From contig CAYWWK010000001.1 of assembly GCA_964462135.1 (NCBI GenBank), positions 62,001 through 126,000 on the forward strand: 64,000 nucleotides of DNA, given 5' to 3'. Positions within the stretch are counted from its first letter, which is position 1. Every line of letters starts with the position of its first letter. The DNA comes from MGBC163016 sp964462135 (lineage in GTDB: Bacteria > Actinomycetota > Coriobacteriia > Coriobacteriales > Eggerthellaceae). Under the pieces are notes generated by a model that was not told where the DNA came from, did not search any database, and worked only from the letters and a program-made list of their open reading frames with translations. Below are positions 50,407 through 59,370 of the stretch, piece after piece. The position numbers and the translations under genes were made by a program.

Positions 50407-52302
50407 TTACTCTTCAATATGATAGATTACACCATTTGCTTCTGTATACGTTGTATAGTCAACGCCCTCTTGTACAGGAGGTATCTCGTCTATCTTCACA
50501 CCATTATCAATGAAGGTCAGCGTTCCACCTCCAAGGTAATCAGTAAAGGGATACGATTCTACTCTGTTAGACAATTTACTGAATGTGACATACTTACCCA
50601 TTTCCTGGGCTTGCTTTACTTCGTTGATTTTCTGATATATCACGCACGAGGAATCGAAATCGGGCAAAACGTGTCCCTTTACGAAGAAGCCTGCATTGAT
50701 GGAAAGCAAGATGGCGATCAATCCTGCGAAGCCGCTCGCTAACGCTTTTATTCTCCTTGAGAATCGGTCATTCAGAACGAGAAAAAGGAACACGAGGGTA
50801 AACGGATTGAAGAAATAGAGATATGCAACATAGCGCATCCACCAAGCGGCTTCAAAGAAGAAGAGCATGCCTATAGCTGGTGCGGTGAATGCAACGAGTG
50901 ATTGAAAGAGAAGAGTATACCGATCGTATGAGACGGCCAAGCATATTACGAAGACGGGGATAGAGAGTACGAATATGCCACTGTTCAGGGGTCCAAAGCC
51001 TGCTGTAACCAAGTTTGGTTTTACAAGTTGGGCGAGTTCGGGGGAATACACGACGAAAGGGAGCTTTAAAGGGGTAGGGACATTGAGTACACCATCTGGC
51101 AGTTCCCCAGTACTGGAATACGAGAAGAGCGAACGCAGGAAGTTGATGATGGGAATGTCACTCGCGGTGTATATCACTGGCTCGTTCGGGGTGACGATAT
51201 CGATGCTTCCCTCGCCGAAGAGGGGGTAGAAGAAGTTCCCGTATTCCATTTGATTGGTCACATAGGGAGAGAAACCCACGATGAAAAACGAGAACAACAA
51301 GGTGAAGACAAAGATGCCACAAAGTTTGAGCAGCTCGGTCTTGGAACGTTCGTGCTTTCTGAATGTCTGCCATCCATACAGGATGAGGAAGGCTACGCCG
51401 AAGGCACAGGCGAAGGTCAAAGCCGTCAGCTTCGTAGTGCACAGGCACATGAAACTCTCGAAGATGATTATGAGGCTTACCCGCCTGCGCAGGCCAGAGT
51501 GAAGGTCGGCAAGCATGATCAGCCCGATGATGAGGTAGGCGAGCATCATCATGATGAACCCGTCAATGAGGAATGTGTCGAATTGCACCAGTGTGATGGG
51601 ATTTGCCACCAGGATGATGGAAATCAACGTGATCTGCCAGATCTTGAGACCGTGCCTTCGGAGGTAACCTGCAAGAAGCAGCGCCGCTCCAAGGGCAGAC
51701 AAAAGGGTGTAGCACTTCGACACTTCAATGAACCCGGTCAGATCATAGAGGCAGGCGGCGAATTCCCATACGCCCTGGGGGTAGGTTTCGCACCACAGTA
51801 TCTCGGTATCGGGGGAGTAGGCCAGAGAGAAGAGCGATGAGACGGACATGGGCTCATAGATTGGATTCCAGCCATCTGACAGTGCGGCTATGGCAGCCAT
51901 ATGGTAATGAAAGCCATCGTAGCTGGACACGTCGAGCATGAAGTTCGAGATGAAGCAGGATGCTGCGATGATCGCCACCCCCAGGCCAACAGCCGTGGCA
52001 GTTGCCGCGGTGGGGTTATCCATCCGGGAGGTTTTGGCAAGGAAGAAGGTGGTCGCAGCGCTTGTGATAAGACCGCCTATGGCCATCCAGCCTGAGGGAG
52101 AGGGCCCCAGGAAAAGCAAAAGGGCTGATATCACGATGGTTTGCGCTATGAAGGACAGAAGGAAGATGCCTGCAAGGATCGCTCTGTTCAAGATGGCTGC
52201 CTCGTTTCTTTGGGAATGGTTGTCTTGTTGGAAAGGAATAGCTGCGGGGATGGACCTACACTCTTGGGGGAATCGAGATGGGAGAACATGCGAGCCGCCC
52301 AT
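50407..52302 (-). CDS. Polytopic membrane protein, possible GT-C glycosyltransferase
   Basis: 631 residues with about 11-13 hydrophobic segments and a soluble C-terminal part of about 100 residues (from about 530). An acidic/aromatic loop after the third helix (LDVSSYDGFHYHMAAI) and a YPQGVWEF loop recall GT-C enzymes that use polyprenyl-phosphate sugars, but no family can be named with confidence. It lies directly after a UbiA-family prenyltransferase of the type that makes decaprenyl-phosphoribose, which supports an envelope glycan role. Codon use is more A/T-rich than in the aro genes. The start is uncertain; no strong ribosome site is seen at 52302. Confidence 0.7.
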   Translation of the reverse strand: MGGSHVLPSRFPQECRSIPAAIPFQQDNHSQRNEAAILNRAILAGIFLLSFIAQTIVISALLLFLGPSPSGWMAIGGLITSAATTFFLAKTSRMDNPTAATATAVGLGVAIIAASCFISNFMLDVSSYDGFHYHMAAIAALSDGWNPIYEPMSVSSLFSLAYSPDTEILWCETYPQGVWEFAACLYDLTGFIEVSKCYTLLSALGAALLLAGYLRRHGLKIWQITLISIILVANPITLVQFDTFLIDGFIMMMLAYLIIGLIMLADLHSGLRRRVSLIIIFESFMCLCTTKLTALTFACAFGVAFLILYGWQTFRKHERSKTELLKLCGIFVFTLLFSFFIVGFSPYVTNQMEYGNFFYPLFGEGSIDIVTPNEPVIYTASDIPIINFLRSLFSYSSTGELPDGVLNVPTPLKLPFVVYSPELAQLVKPNLVTAGFGPLNSGIFVLSIPVFVICLAVSYDRYTLLFQSLVAFTAPAIGMLFFFEAAWWMRYVAYLYFFNPFTLVFLFLVLNDRFSRRIKALASGFAGLIAILLSINAGFFVKGHVLPDFDSSCVIYQKINEVKQAQEMGKYVTFSKLSNRVESYPFTDYLGGGTLTFIDNGVKIDEIPPVQEGVDYTTYTEANGVIYHIEE

Positions 52303-52303
52303 C

Positions 52304-53214
52304 TCATAGAATCAGATAGACCAAGATGACCATGAGAATGACCCAGATCAGAATGGAAACGAGAAGCGTTCGATCTGAGAAGACCACTTCAATCGGGTCG
52401 CCATCTGACATACCGGATTCGATGAGGAGGCTGTAGCGCAAGCAGGCGATGAAGGCTATCACGATGCACGAGGAGAAGAGAAGCGGATGCAGGATGCTGT
52501 TCAGGCAGGCCATGCGCTCAGATAGCCAGAGTGAATAGAACACCAGGCCAAGGGCCATGAACGCATACATGCTCTTGTCAAAGAACGCCACGGTGCACTT
52601 CTCGAGGCTCGAGCGCACTTTCGATCCTAGAAGCTGAAACTCGCCACGCCTCTTTCCCAGTGCGAAGAAGTAGGCAAGTGCGAGGATGCACAGGCAGAGC
52701 CACGACGAGACGGCGATGTCGAAATAATAGCCGCCATACAGCACGCGGAGGAGGAACCCAACCGCAAGGACCGTCACGTCTATGACAGGGAGGGTCTTCA
52801 GCTTCAAGGAGTAGGCGATGTTGAGTGATCCGTAGAGAAGCAGGATCAGCACCGACATGAAGGGATCTTTCGCCCAAATCACCGTCATTACACATGAAGC
52901 GCTTGCCAAGAGAACCGCCAATACCACGGCTTGACGCACGCTCACCACACCTGAAGCCAATGGTCTGTTGCGTTTTGCGGGGTGCTGTGCGTCGGCTTCC
53001 CGATCCACTATGTCATTGAAGACATAGACGGCAGAGGCTGAGAAGCTGAATCCGAGGAAGGCGGGAAGTGCTAAAAGGGCCGCGGGGGGGGGTCTGTCAC
53101 AGAAGCTGAGAAGATCAGGGGAAGAAGGACCAAGGCATTCTTAAACCAATGCTTGATGCGTATCAGATGTAGAAGGTGCTTCAGCAACGGGTCAATCTCT
53201 CTTGGCAGTATCAC
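52304..53214 (-). pseudogene. UbiA-family prenyltransferase, out of frame at a poly-C tract
   Basis: The N-terminal part (LLKHLLHLIRIKHWFKNALV, then LPLIFSASVTD) runs into nine C residues and stops at PPPRPF. In the next frame the gene continues as AALLALPAFLGFSFSASAVY, with the prenyl-diphosphate motif NDIVDREAD, RPLASG and the remaining helices to the stop at 52304. The family resembles decaprenyl-phosphate phosphoribosyltransferase (DprE-pathway UbiA). A tract of seven or ten C would restore one 303-residue protein from GTG 53214. It may thus be a phase-variable gene caught in the off state, a fixed frameshift or a homopolymer reading error. The internal Met at 53008 could also give a truncated product lacking the first helices. 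Confidence 0.82.
53084..53092. repeat. Nine-base homopolymer (poly-G, poly-C in coding strand)
   Basis: Runs of this length within coding sequence are prone to slipped-strand mispairing. It lies exactly where the UbiA reading frame breaks. Confidence 0.85.
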
Positions 53215-53305
53215 TCTCGTTCGCTCTACTTTAGCATAATGCGATTCGGCAGAGGGGAAACGGCGCCCTGTCCTGTGCGAAGGGGCGCCGCTGATGAAGA
53301 CGTGG

Positions 53306-53439
53306 GATGAACAGGGGACGGGTCTTGCGTTCAATCGTTTGCTCGCAGAATTCTTTCTTCTACGTATAGCTATCCTAAATGCAGCAAACGGTACGATCTC
53401 TGTCATATGATTGAACGCAAGACCCGTCCCCTGTTCATC
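53306..53439. repeat. Perfect 31-bp inverted repeat, GGGGACGG core
   Basis: Arm 53306-53336 (starting GATGAACAGGGGACGGGTCT) is exactly complementary to 53409-53439. Inside the 72-base loop, CGTTTGCT (overlapping the arm end, 53336-53343) also pairs with AGCAAACG (53383-53390). It separates the prenyltransferase from the divergent aroC operon. Same core as 40114-40217. Confidence 0.9.
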
Positions 53440-53501
53440 CGCTACGGAGCGGGCAATCTGATATCCTTGAACTTCCAAAGAACACACTCTAAAGGATGCA
53501 C

Positions 53502-54659
53502 ATGGAATACATCACAGCGGGAGAGAGCCACGGACCCAGTCTTATCACCATAGTGAGCGGGGTTCCGGCTGGCCTTCCCATCAATATGGCGAATGTGAAC
53601 TCCGATCTGCGCCGCCGCCAGTCGGGCTATGGGCGTGGTGGCAGACAGGCGATCGAAACCGATACAGCGCAGGTTATCTCGGGCGTGCGATTCGGAGTGA
53701 GCACGGGTGCCCCCATCGCCCTCAGCGTTCGCAATCGCGATTGGGAGAACTGGCAAGAACGCATGGCACCCTTCGGGGACGCTCCCGCCGATCTCAAGCG
53801 AGAGGTGACGCCCCGGCCGGGTCATGCAGACCTTGTGGGTGTTCTGCGCACCAATACTGATGACTGTCGGAACATCCTTGAGCGTGCCAGTGCGCGTGAG
53901 ACGGCAGCACGTGTCGCTGCTGGCGGTATCGCGAAAGAACTGCTGGCGGCGTTGGGCGTTGAGGTCATCAGCTATGTCACCTCTATCGGTGGTGTATCTA
54001 TGGAAGACGACGGCCAAAGCGTCTATGAGCCAGTAGAGATCGAATTCTCTGCGGTGCGATGTCCTGATGAGGCGGCAACGACGCGCATGTGCCGCACCAT
54101 CGATGAAGCCAAGGCGGCCGGGGAGAGCCTTGGGGGGACGTTTCGGGTGGTTGCCTGCGGGCTGGTGCCCGGCTTGGGGTCGTATGCGTCAGGCCCTGAG
54201 CGTCTGACGTCCCAGCTGGGGTCGGCCCTCTTCTCCATTCCAGCCATCAAGGGCGTGGAGTTCGGGATTGGGTTCAAGGCAGCGGATCGCTTGGGGTCGA
54301 AGGTCCATGACGGCATAGCCTTGGAGGGGGGTGCCTTCACGCGGCTTTCCAACAATGCGGGAGGGCTTGAGGGCGGCATGACCACGGGTATGCCTCTGGT
54401 CATCGAAGCGGCCATGAAGCCCATTCCAACACTGATGAACCCTCTTACCACCGTCAATCTGGACACGCTGGAAGTGGAAGAGGCATCGCGAGAGCGAAGC
54501 GATGTCTGCGCGGTGCCGGCTGCGGCGGTGGCGGCAGAGGCGGAAGTGGCCGTGGTGCTGGCGAACGCCTACACAGAGGCATTCGGGAGCACCTGCATGG
54601 CTGATCTCAAGGCGAGTCTCGCCCAGTATGAGCAACGTCTTTCGACGATGGCTCGGTGA
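53502..54659 (+). CDS. aroC: Chorismate synthase
   Basis: 385 residues. It makes chorismate from EPSP with reduced FMN. GESHGPSLITIVSGVPAGLP, the RRQSGYGRGGRQAIETD block and TPRPGHADLVG are conserved FMN/EPSP-site segments. The two invariant His are in ESHG and PGHAD. ATG 53502 sits seven bases after AAAGG; ATG 53496 is too close to it. First gene of aroC-aroK-aroB-aroQ-pepQ. Confidence 0.96.
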   Translation: MEYITAGESHGPSLITIVSGVPAGLPINMANVNSDLRRRQSGYGRGGRQAIETDTAQVISGVRFGVSTGAPIALSVRNRDWENWQERMAPFGDAPADLKREVTPRPGHADLVGVLRTNTDDCRNILERASARETAARVAAGGIAKELLAALGVEVISYVTSIGGVSMEDDGQSVYEPVEIEFSAVRCPDEAATTRMCRTIDEAKAAGESLGGTFRVVACGLVPGLGSYASGPERLTSQLGSALFSIPAIKGVEFGIGFKAADRLGSKVHDGIALEGGAFTRLSNNAGGLEGGMTTGMPLVIEAAMKPIPTLMNPLTTVNLDTLEVEEASRERSDVCAVPAAAVAAEAEVAVVLANAYTEAFGSTCMADLKASLAQYEQRLSTMAR

Positions 54660-54673
54660 GGGAAGATGGAAGC

Positions 54674-55246
54674 GTGAACACCGCTCACAAACATCAAGCA
54701 AAGGATCGGGCTCAGTACGAGTTGACCAGCCCCGTGTTCTTCATCGGTTTCATGGGAGCGGGGAAGTCCACGATAGCCCGGAGGCTGGCGCGTCTGTGCC
54801 GGGTATCATCCCTTGACTTGGACACGTATATCGAACGCTCCTGCGGCAAGAAGGTTCGAGAGGTATTCGCTGAAGAAGGCGAGGAGGCCTTTCGGCAGCT
54901 TGAGGTGGATGCCTTGCGTGAGGTGGCCGCCATGGCCTCTCCGATGCTCGTTTCCTGTGGGGGCGGAGTCATAACCACCCCCGAGGCCCGTGAAGCGCTT
55001 CAGGAACTGGGATTCACGGTGCTTCTGGACGTGGATGCCGACGAAGCTGCCTGTCGCATCAGTGACAAGTCAACGCGGCCGCTGTTCCAAGACACCCAAG
55101 CCGCCCGCGAACTGTGCCAGGCGCGCAAGCCTCTCTATGCCGAGGCAGCCGCGGCGGTGATTGACACCAAGGGCAAGGACGTGTTCCGCATCACCTGCGA
55201 GGTTCGCGATCTGCTCGTGAAGGAGGGCATACTGTGCAGACTGTGA
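54674..55246 (+). CDS. aroK: Shikimate kinase
   Basis: About 190 residues. Walker A GFMGAGKSTIARRLA, the shikimate-binding LDLDTYIE, FRQLEVDALRE and CGGGVITTP, and the lid Arg in DKSTRPLF are present. A short N-terminal extension precedes the P-loop. GTG 54674 follows GGGAAG by eight bases; GTG 54656 overlapping aroC is the alternative. Confidence 0.94.
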   Translation: MNTAHKHQAKDRAQYELTSPVFFIGFMGAGKSTIARRLARLCRVSSLDLDTYIERSCGKKVREVFAEEGEEAFRQLEVDALREVAAMASPMLVSCGGGVITTPEAREALQELGFTVLLDVDADEAACRISDKSTRPLFQDTQAARELCQARKPLYAEAAAAVIDTKGKDVFRITCEVRDLLVKEGILCRL

Positions 55247-56355
55247 GGATCGTCGTCTCCATTCCGGGCGAGGCTGACTACGACGTCCGCGTTGGCAGTG
55301 GATTGCTGGAGGATCTGGGTAGGTCATTGCTGCAGGTCGATGGTTTGAGGAAATGCCCGAAGATGCTCATCATCACCGACACCAACGTCGAGCGTCTCTA
55401 TTTGCCGCAGGTCCAATCATCTTTCCGCGAGGCAGGTATAGCCGCCTCCCATATCGTCGTACCTGCTGGAGAGCAGGCGAAGTCACTGGAGGTGGCGGGA
55501 GAGACGTGGAATGCCATGGCATCTTTGGGACTCACGCGGGATTGCGCGGTCGTCGCGTTGGGGGGCGGTGTTGTGGGGGACTTGGCGGCCTTCGTCGGGT
55601 CCACCTTCATGCGTGGCATCAAGGTGGTCCAGGTGCCCACCACGCTGCTCGCCATGGTTGATTCATCCGTAGGAGGCAAGACAGCAGTCAATCTTGATGC
55701 TGGGAAGAATCTGGTGGGAACCTTCTGCCAGCCGACGCAGGTGTGCGCTGACATCTCCACCCTTTCCACTCTCGATGAGCGGGAATGGACCTGTGGCTTG
55801 GCGGAGGCGGCGAAGTCGGCCATCATCGATTCGGATGATTTCTTCTTCTGGATGGTGGAAAACTCCCTTGGCATCTTCAATCGTGATCCGGCGTTGGTCG
55901 CCGAGATGATCAAGCGCTGCATCGTCTTCAAGGCCGGTGTGGTCGCAAAGGACAAGACTGAATCGTGTGGAGTGCGTGAATGCCTGAACTATGGCCATAC
56001 CCTGGCCCATGCGATCGAGACCCTGGCGGGCTATGGCACCTATTCCCATGGAGCTGCGGTAGCGGAGGGAATGAGGTTCGCAGCCTTCCTTTCCCAAGGC
56101 CTGGTAGGGTGCGAACCCGATTTCGTTGAGGCCCAAGGTGCGCTTCTGGATGAGCTGGGACTGCCAGCGCTTGATTGGAAGGCTCCACCCCATGATGTCC
56201 TTGCGGCCATGAAGCATGACAAGAAGGCACGCGGCAGGGACGTGCGTTTCGTCTGCGTCAAGGATGTCGGTGCGTGGGAGCTTGTCAGCGTTGATGATGA
56301 GACGGTGCTCGAAGCGCTTGCGGAATACTTTGATCAGGAAGAGGCTCAAAGATGA
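55234..56355 (+). CDS. aroB: 3-dehydroquinate synthase
   Basis: 373 residues. The NAD-binding ALGGGVVGDLAAFVGSTFMRG, then VPTTLLAMVDSSVGGKTAVN, and the zinc-ligand region LNYGHTLAHAIE are conserved. GTG 55234 lies inside the end of aroK and follows AAGGAGG with ideal spacing, so it is a firm start. Confidence 0.96.
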   Translation: MQTVRIVVSIPGEADYDVRVGSGLLEDLGRSLLQVDGLRKCPKMLIITDTNVERLYLPQVQSSFREAGIAASHIVVPAGEQAKSLEVAGETWNAMASLGLTRDCAVVALGGGVVGDLAAFVGSTFMRGIKVVQVPTTLLAMVDSSVGGKTAVNLDAGKNLVGTFCQPTQVCADISTLSTLDEREWTCGLAEAAKSAIIDSDDFFFWMVENSLGIFNRDPALVAEMIKRCIVFKAGVVAKDKTESCGVRECLNYGHTLAHAIETLAGYGTYSHGAAVAEGMRFAAFLSQGLVGCEPDFVEAQGALLDELGLPALDWKAPPHDVLAAMKHDKKARGRDVRFVCVKDVGAWELVSVDDETVLEALAEYFDQEEAQR

Positions 56356-56777
56356 AGCTCTTGCTCATGAATGGACCGAACTTGAACATGCTCGGCATCC
56401 GTGAACCTGATATCTATGGGCATGACACCCTGTCGGCCATCGAAGAGATGGTCGTCGCATACGGACATGAGCGTGGCGTGGAGGTGGAATGCTTCCAGTC
56501 AAATCACGAAGGGGCGCTCATCGACAAGCTCCATGAGGCGCATGATGCCTTCGACGGCATCATCTACAACCCGGGAGCCCATACCCATTACTCCTATGCG
56601 CTCAGAGACGCGGTTGCCGCCATCAGCACCCCGGTGGTTGAGGTGCACCTTTCCGATGTGGATGCCCGTGAATCCTTCCGTGCCATTTCGGTCTTCGATG
56701 GGGTCGTGAAGGCGAAGATAGCGGGTCGTGGCAAGCGGGGCTATCTGGACGCGCTTGACGTGCTGGTGGACGCATGA
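56352..56777 (+). CDS. aroQ: 3-dehydroquinate dehydratase, type II
   Basis: 141 residues. The N-terminal NGPNLNMLGIREPDIYG carries the catalytic Tyr and loop. NPGAHTHYSYALRDA and VEVHLSDVDARE supply the His and substrate-binding residues of the dodecameric class II enzyme. Four-base overlaps on both sides. Confidence 0.96.
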   Translation: MKLLLMNGPNLNMLGIREPDIYGHDTLSAIEEMVVAYGHERGVEVECFQSNHEGALIDKLHEAHDAFDGIIYNPGAHTHYSYALRDAVAAISTPVVEVHLSDVDARESFRAISVFDGVVKAKIAGRGKRGYLDALDVLVDA

Positions 56778-57922
56778 GCGCCGCATCTCCCCTCAAGATG
56801 CTTGCCCAGGCACGCCTTGAACGGGTGCAGGATGCCCTTGCTGCTGCTGGGTTGGATGCCCTTCTTCTCTTCGATACGCCCAGCATCGAATGGCTCACGA
56901 CGTTCCGGAACGTCTTCGATGACGAGCAGGCCCATGCAGCCTTCATCGTCGCAGGCCAAAGCCAGGCTTGGATCCACACGGACTCGCGGTATGTCACCGC
57001 CATGGAACGGGAAGCGAAGGGCATGCCCTTCGCCATCAGCGCCAAGCAGGAGTCGGCAAGCGCGTGGGCGCGGCGGCTCTGGGATCAGTTGATGGGTGCA
57101 GAAGCGGAACCGGTGGAGCCTTGGCGGTGTGGCATCGAGGATACGCTTCGCATCTCCCAATACCAGGCCCTCAAAGAGGCATTTGCACCCGAGGACCCAT
57201 TCACTGTGACATCTGGGTTCATGCTGGGGCTTCGGGCCGTGAAGGACGATCATGAGATCCGCTGCATGCAGGCCGCGCAGGCCCTCACCGATGCGGCCTT
57301 CGACCATATCCTTGGATTCATGGCCCCCGGCATGACAGAGCGTGATGTCCAGCTTGAGCTGGATGGCTTCATGCTGCGCAATGGCGCCGACAGCCTTGCC
57401 TTCCAGACTATCGTGGCGTCGGGGGCCAATGGTGCATCCCCCCATGCGCTCGTGTCGCAGCGTGCGCTGCAGCAAGGTGATTGCGTCGTGATGGATTTCG
57501 GAGCGCGCTGGGCAGGCTACTGCTCAGATATGACGCGCACGGTCTTTCTGGGAATGCCTGATCGTCAGATGCGCTCCGCATGGGAGGCGCTCAGGCGTGC
57601 GAACGAGACGGTCGAGGGCATGCTCAGGCAGGGCATCACCGGCAAAGAGGCGCATGATCTGGCTCTGCGCGTGCTTGATGAGGCAGGATTCGGCGGTCTC
57701 ATGGGGCATGGGCTTGGCCATGGCGTTGGCATCGAAGTGCACGAGCAGCCCGTGCTTTCGCCGCGCAACACGATGCCTCTGGAAGCGGGCAACGTGGTGA
57801 CGGTCGAACCCGGCATCTACCTTCCTGGTCAGTTCGGCATGAGACTTGAGGATTTCGGAGTGGTTCGGGAAGATGCGTTCGAGGTGTTCACTGCCTCTTC
57901 CCATGACCTGTTGGTGATCTGA
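56774..57922 (+). CDS. pepQ: M24-family Xaa-Pro peptidase
   Basis: 382 residues. An N-terminal creatinase-like domain is followed by the pita-bread catalytic domain. The metal ligands are visible: Asp in VMDFGARWAGYCSDMTRT, His in GHGLGHGVGIEVHE, and Glu in VVTVEPGIYL and LEDFGVV. It cleaves Xaa-Pro bonds in peptides. Next to aroQ it occupies the place usually followed by efp in related genomes, but efp is not found here. Confidence 0.92.
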   Translation: MSAASPLKMLAQARLERVQDALAAAGLDALLLFDTPSIEWLTTFRNVFDDEQAHAAFIVAGQSQAWIHTDSRYVTAMEREAKGMPFAISAKQESASAWARRLWDQLMGAEAEPVEPWRCGIEDTLRISQYQALKEAFAPEDPFTVTSGFMLGLRAVKDDHEIRCMQAAQALTDAAFDHILGFMAPGMTERDVQLELDGFMLRNGADSLAFQTIVASGANGASPHALVSQRALQQGDCVVMDFGARWAGYCSDMTRTVFLGMPDRQMRSAWEALRRANETVEGMLRQGITGKEAHDLALRVLDEAGFGGLMGHGLGHGVGIEVHEQPVLSPRNTMPLEAGNVVTVEPGIYLPGQFGMRLEDFGVVREDAFEVFTASSHDLLVI

Positions 57923-57947
57923 GCCGTTCGAACCCGGGAAACCCTCC

Positions 57948-59225
57948 TCAGGCCTGATCCAAGGCTTGGAACAGGTCCGCTATGATGTCATCAGCATCCT
58001 CGATGCCGCAGGAAAGGCGAATGAGATCAGGCCCGATTCCCGCCGCCTCAAGCTCTGCATCATTCATCTGGCGGTGCGTGGCGTTCGCCGGATGCAGCAC
58101 GCAGGTGCGTGCATCAGCCACATGGGTGGCAATCTGCGCCAGCTTCAACTGCTGCATCATGGCCTCCGCCCCTTCGCGTCCGCCTGCTACGCCGAACGAC
58201 ACGACGCCGCAGCTTCCTTGGGGCAGGTATTTCCGCGCTCGGTCGTATTCGGCGTCGGTGGGCAATGAGGGATGATGCACCCAGCTCACCTTCGGATGAT
58301 CCGCCAGGGCTTGGGCGACCTGAAGGCCGTTGGCGGCATGACGGGCCATGCGCAGATGCAGGCTCTCAAGGCCAAGGTTGATGAGAAAGGCGTTCTGCGG
58401 GGACTGGATGGATCCCAGATCACGCATGAGCTGGGCAGTTGCCTTGGTGATGAAGGCTCCCTCCAGTCCGAAGCGCTCGGTGTAGACCACGCCGTGATAG
58501 CTCTCGTCCGGCTCGCACAGGCCGGGGAACTTGTCAGCATGGGCACACCAATCGAATCTGCCGCCGTCTACGATGGCTCCTCCCACCGATGCGCCGTGGC
58601 CGTCCATGTACTTGGTGGTGGAGTGGGTGACGATGTCCGCGCCCCATTCGATGGGGCGGCAGAGCACTGGCGTTGGGAAGGTGTTGTCCACGATGAGCGG
58701 CACCCCGTGGGCATGCGCGGCCGCTGCGAAGCGTTCGATGTCAAGAACGGAGAGTGCGGGATTGGCGACCGTCTCGCCGAAGACGCATTTCGTGTTCGGT
58801 TGGAAAGCCGCTTCAAGCTCTTCATCCGTGCAATCAGGTGTGACGAAGGTGCATTGGATGCCCATCCGTTTCAGAGTGTGCGCAAGCAGGTTGTAGGTTC
58901 CTCCATAGATGGCGGAGGTGGAAACCACATGGTCTCCTGCGCCTGCCAGGTTGAACACCGCGAAGAAGTTCGCTGCCTGACCGCTTGAGGTGAGCATGGC
59001 AGCTGTGCCGCCTTCCAACTCAGCAATCTTGGCAGCCACGGCATCGTTGGTGGGATTCTGCAGACGCGTATAGAAATAACCCGATTCCTCCAAGTCGAAC
59101 AGGCGTCCCATATGCTCGGAGGTGTCATACTTCCATGTGGTGTTCTGGTAGATGGGCACTTGACGCGGTTGCCCTCCTTCGGGGTGCCAGCCGCCTTGGA
59201 CGCAAGTGGTATCTATGGATGGCAT
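57948..59225 (-). CDS. metY: O-acetylhomoserine sulfhydrylase
   Basis: 425 residues, Cys/Met-metabolism PLP enzyme. The PLP Lys is in HSTTKYMDGHGASVGG. YFYTRLQNPTNDAVAAKIAE and RLSCGIEDADDIIADLFQAL are standard for the MetY subgroup, which is longer than cystathionine synthases. It makes homocysteine from O-acetylhomoserine and sulfide. The divergent metA encodes the enzyme that makes its substrate. AGGAGGCTTGA supplies the ribosome site. Confidence 0.94.
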   Translation of the reverse strand: MPSIDTTCVQGGWHPEGGQPRQVPIYQNTTWKYDTSEHMGRLFDLEESGYFYTRLQNPTNDAVAAKIAELEGGTAAMLTSSGQAANFFAVFNLAGAGDHVVSTSAIYGGTYNLLAHTLKRMGIQCTFVTPDCTDEELEAAFQPNTKCVFGETVANPALSVLDIERFAAAAHAHGVPLIVDNTFPTPVLCRPIEWGADIVTHSTTKYMDGHGASVGGAIVDGGRFDWCAHADKFPGLCEPDESYHGVVYTERFGLEGAFITKATAQLMRDLGSIQSPQNAFLINLGLESLHLRMARHAANGLQVAQALADHPKVSWVHHPSLPTDAEYDRARKYLPQGSCGVVSFGVAGGREGAEAMMQQLKLAQIATHVADARTCVLHPANATHRQMNDAELEAAGIGPDLIRLSCGIEDADDIIADLFQALDQA

Positions 59226-59332
59226 TCAAGCCTCCTTCAGGTGTTCTCTGGTCACTGGGAACGAGGGTGTGTCGTTTCCGCGCTCGCTCGCTCGATGATA
59301 GCGCGCCTTGCCGATTCGGGCCTTCTGCATCT

Positions 59333-59341
59333 TGATATAAT
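59333..59341 (+). promoter_or_regulatory. Extended -10 promoter of metA
   Basis: TTGATATAAT provides a TGn-extended TATAAT box at 59336-59341, 30 bases before the metA start. No SAM-riboswitch-like structure was recognised in the 145-base metY-metA gap. Confidence 0.6.
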
Positions 59342-59370
59342 CGGCGGGTTTGGAATCCTGAGGAGTTGAA

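Noticed and set aside
52304..53008. A complete shorter UbiA gene starting at the internal Met
   Set aside because: This Met lies inside the NDxxDxxxD motif, so such a product would lack the first helices and part of the active site; the upstream frame clearly encodes the missing start.
59226..59370. SAM or other methionine riboswitch between metY and metA
   Set aside because: The gap is only 145 bases with two divergent starts, and shows no recognisable riboswitch core.
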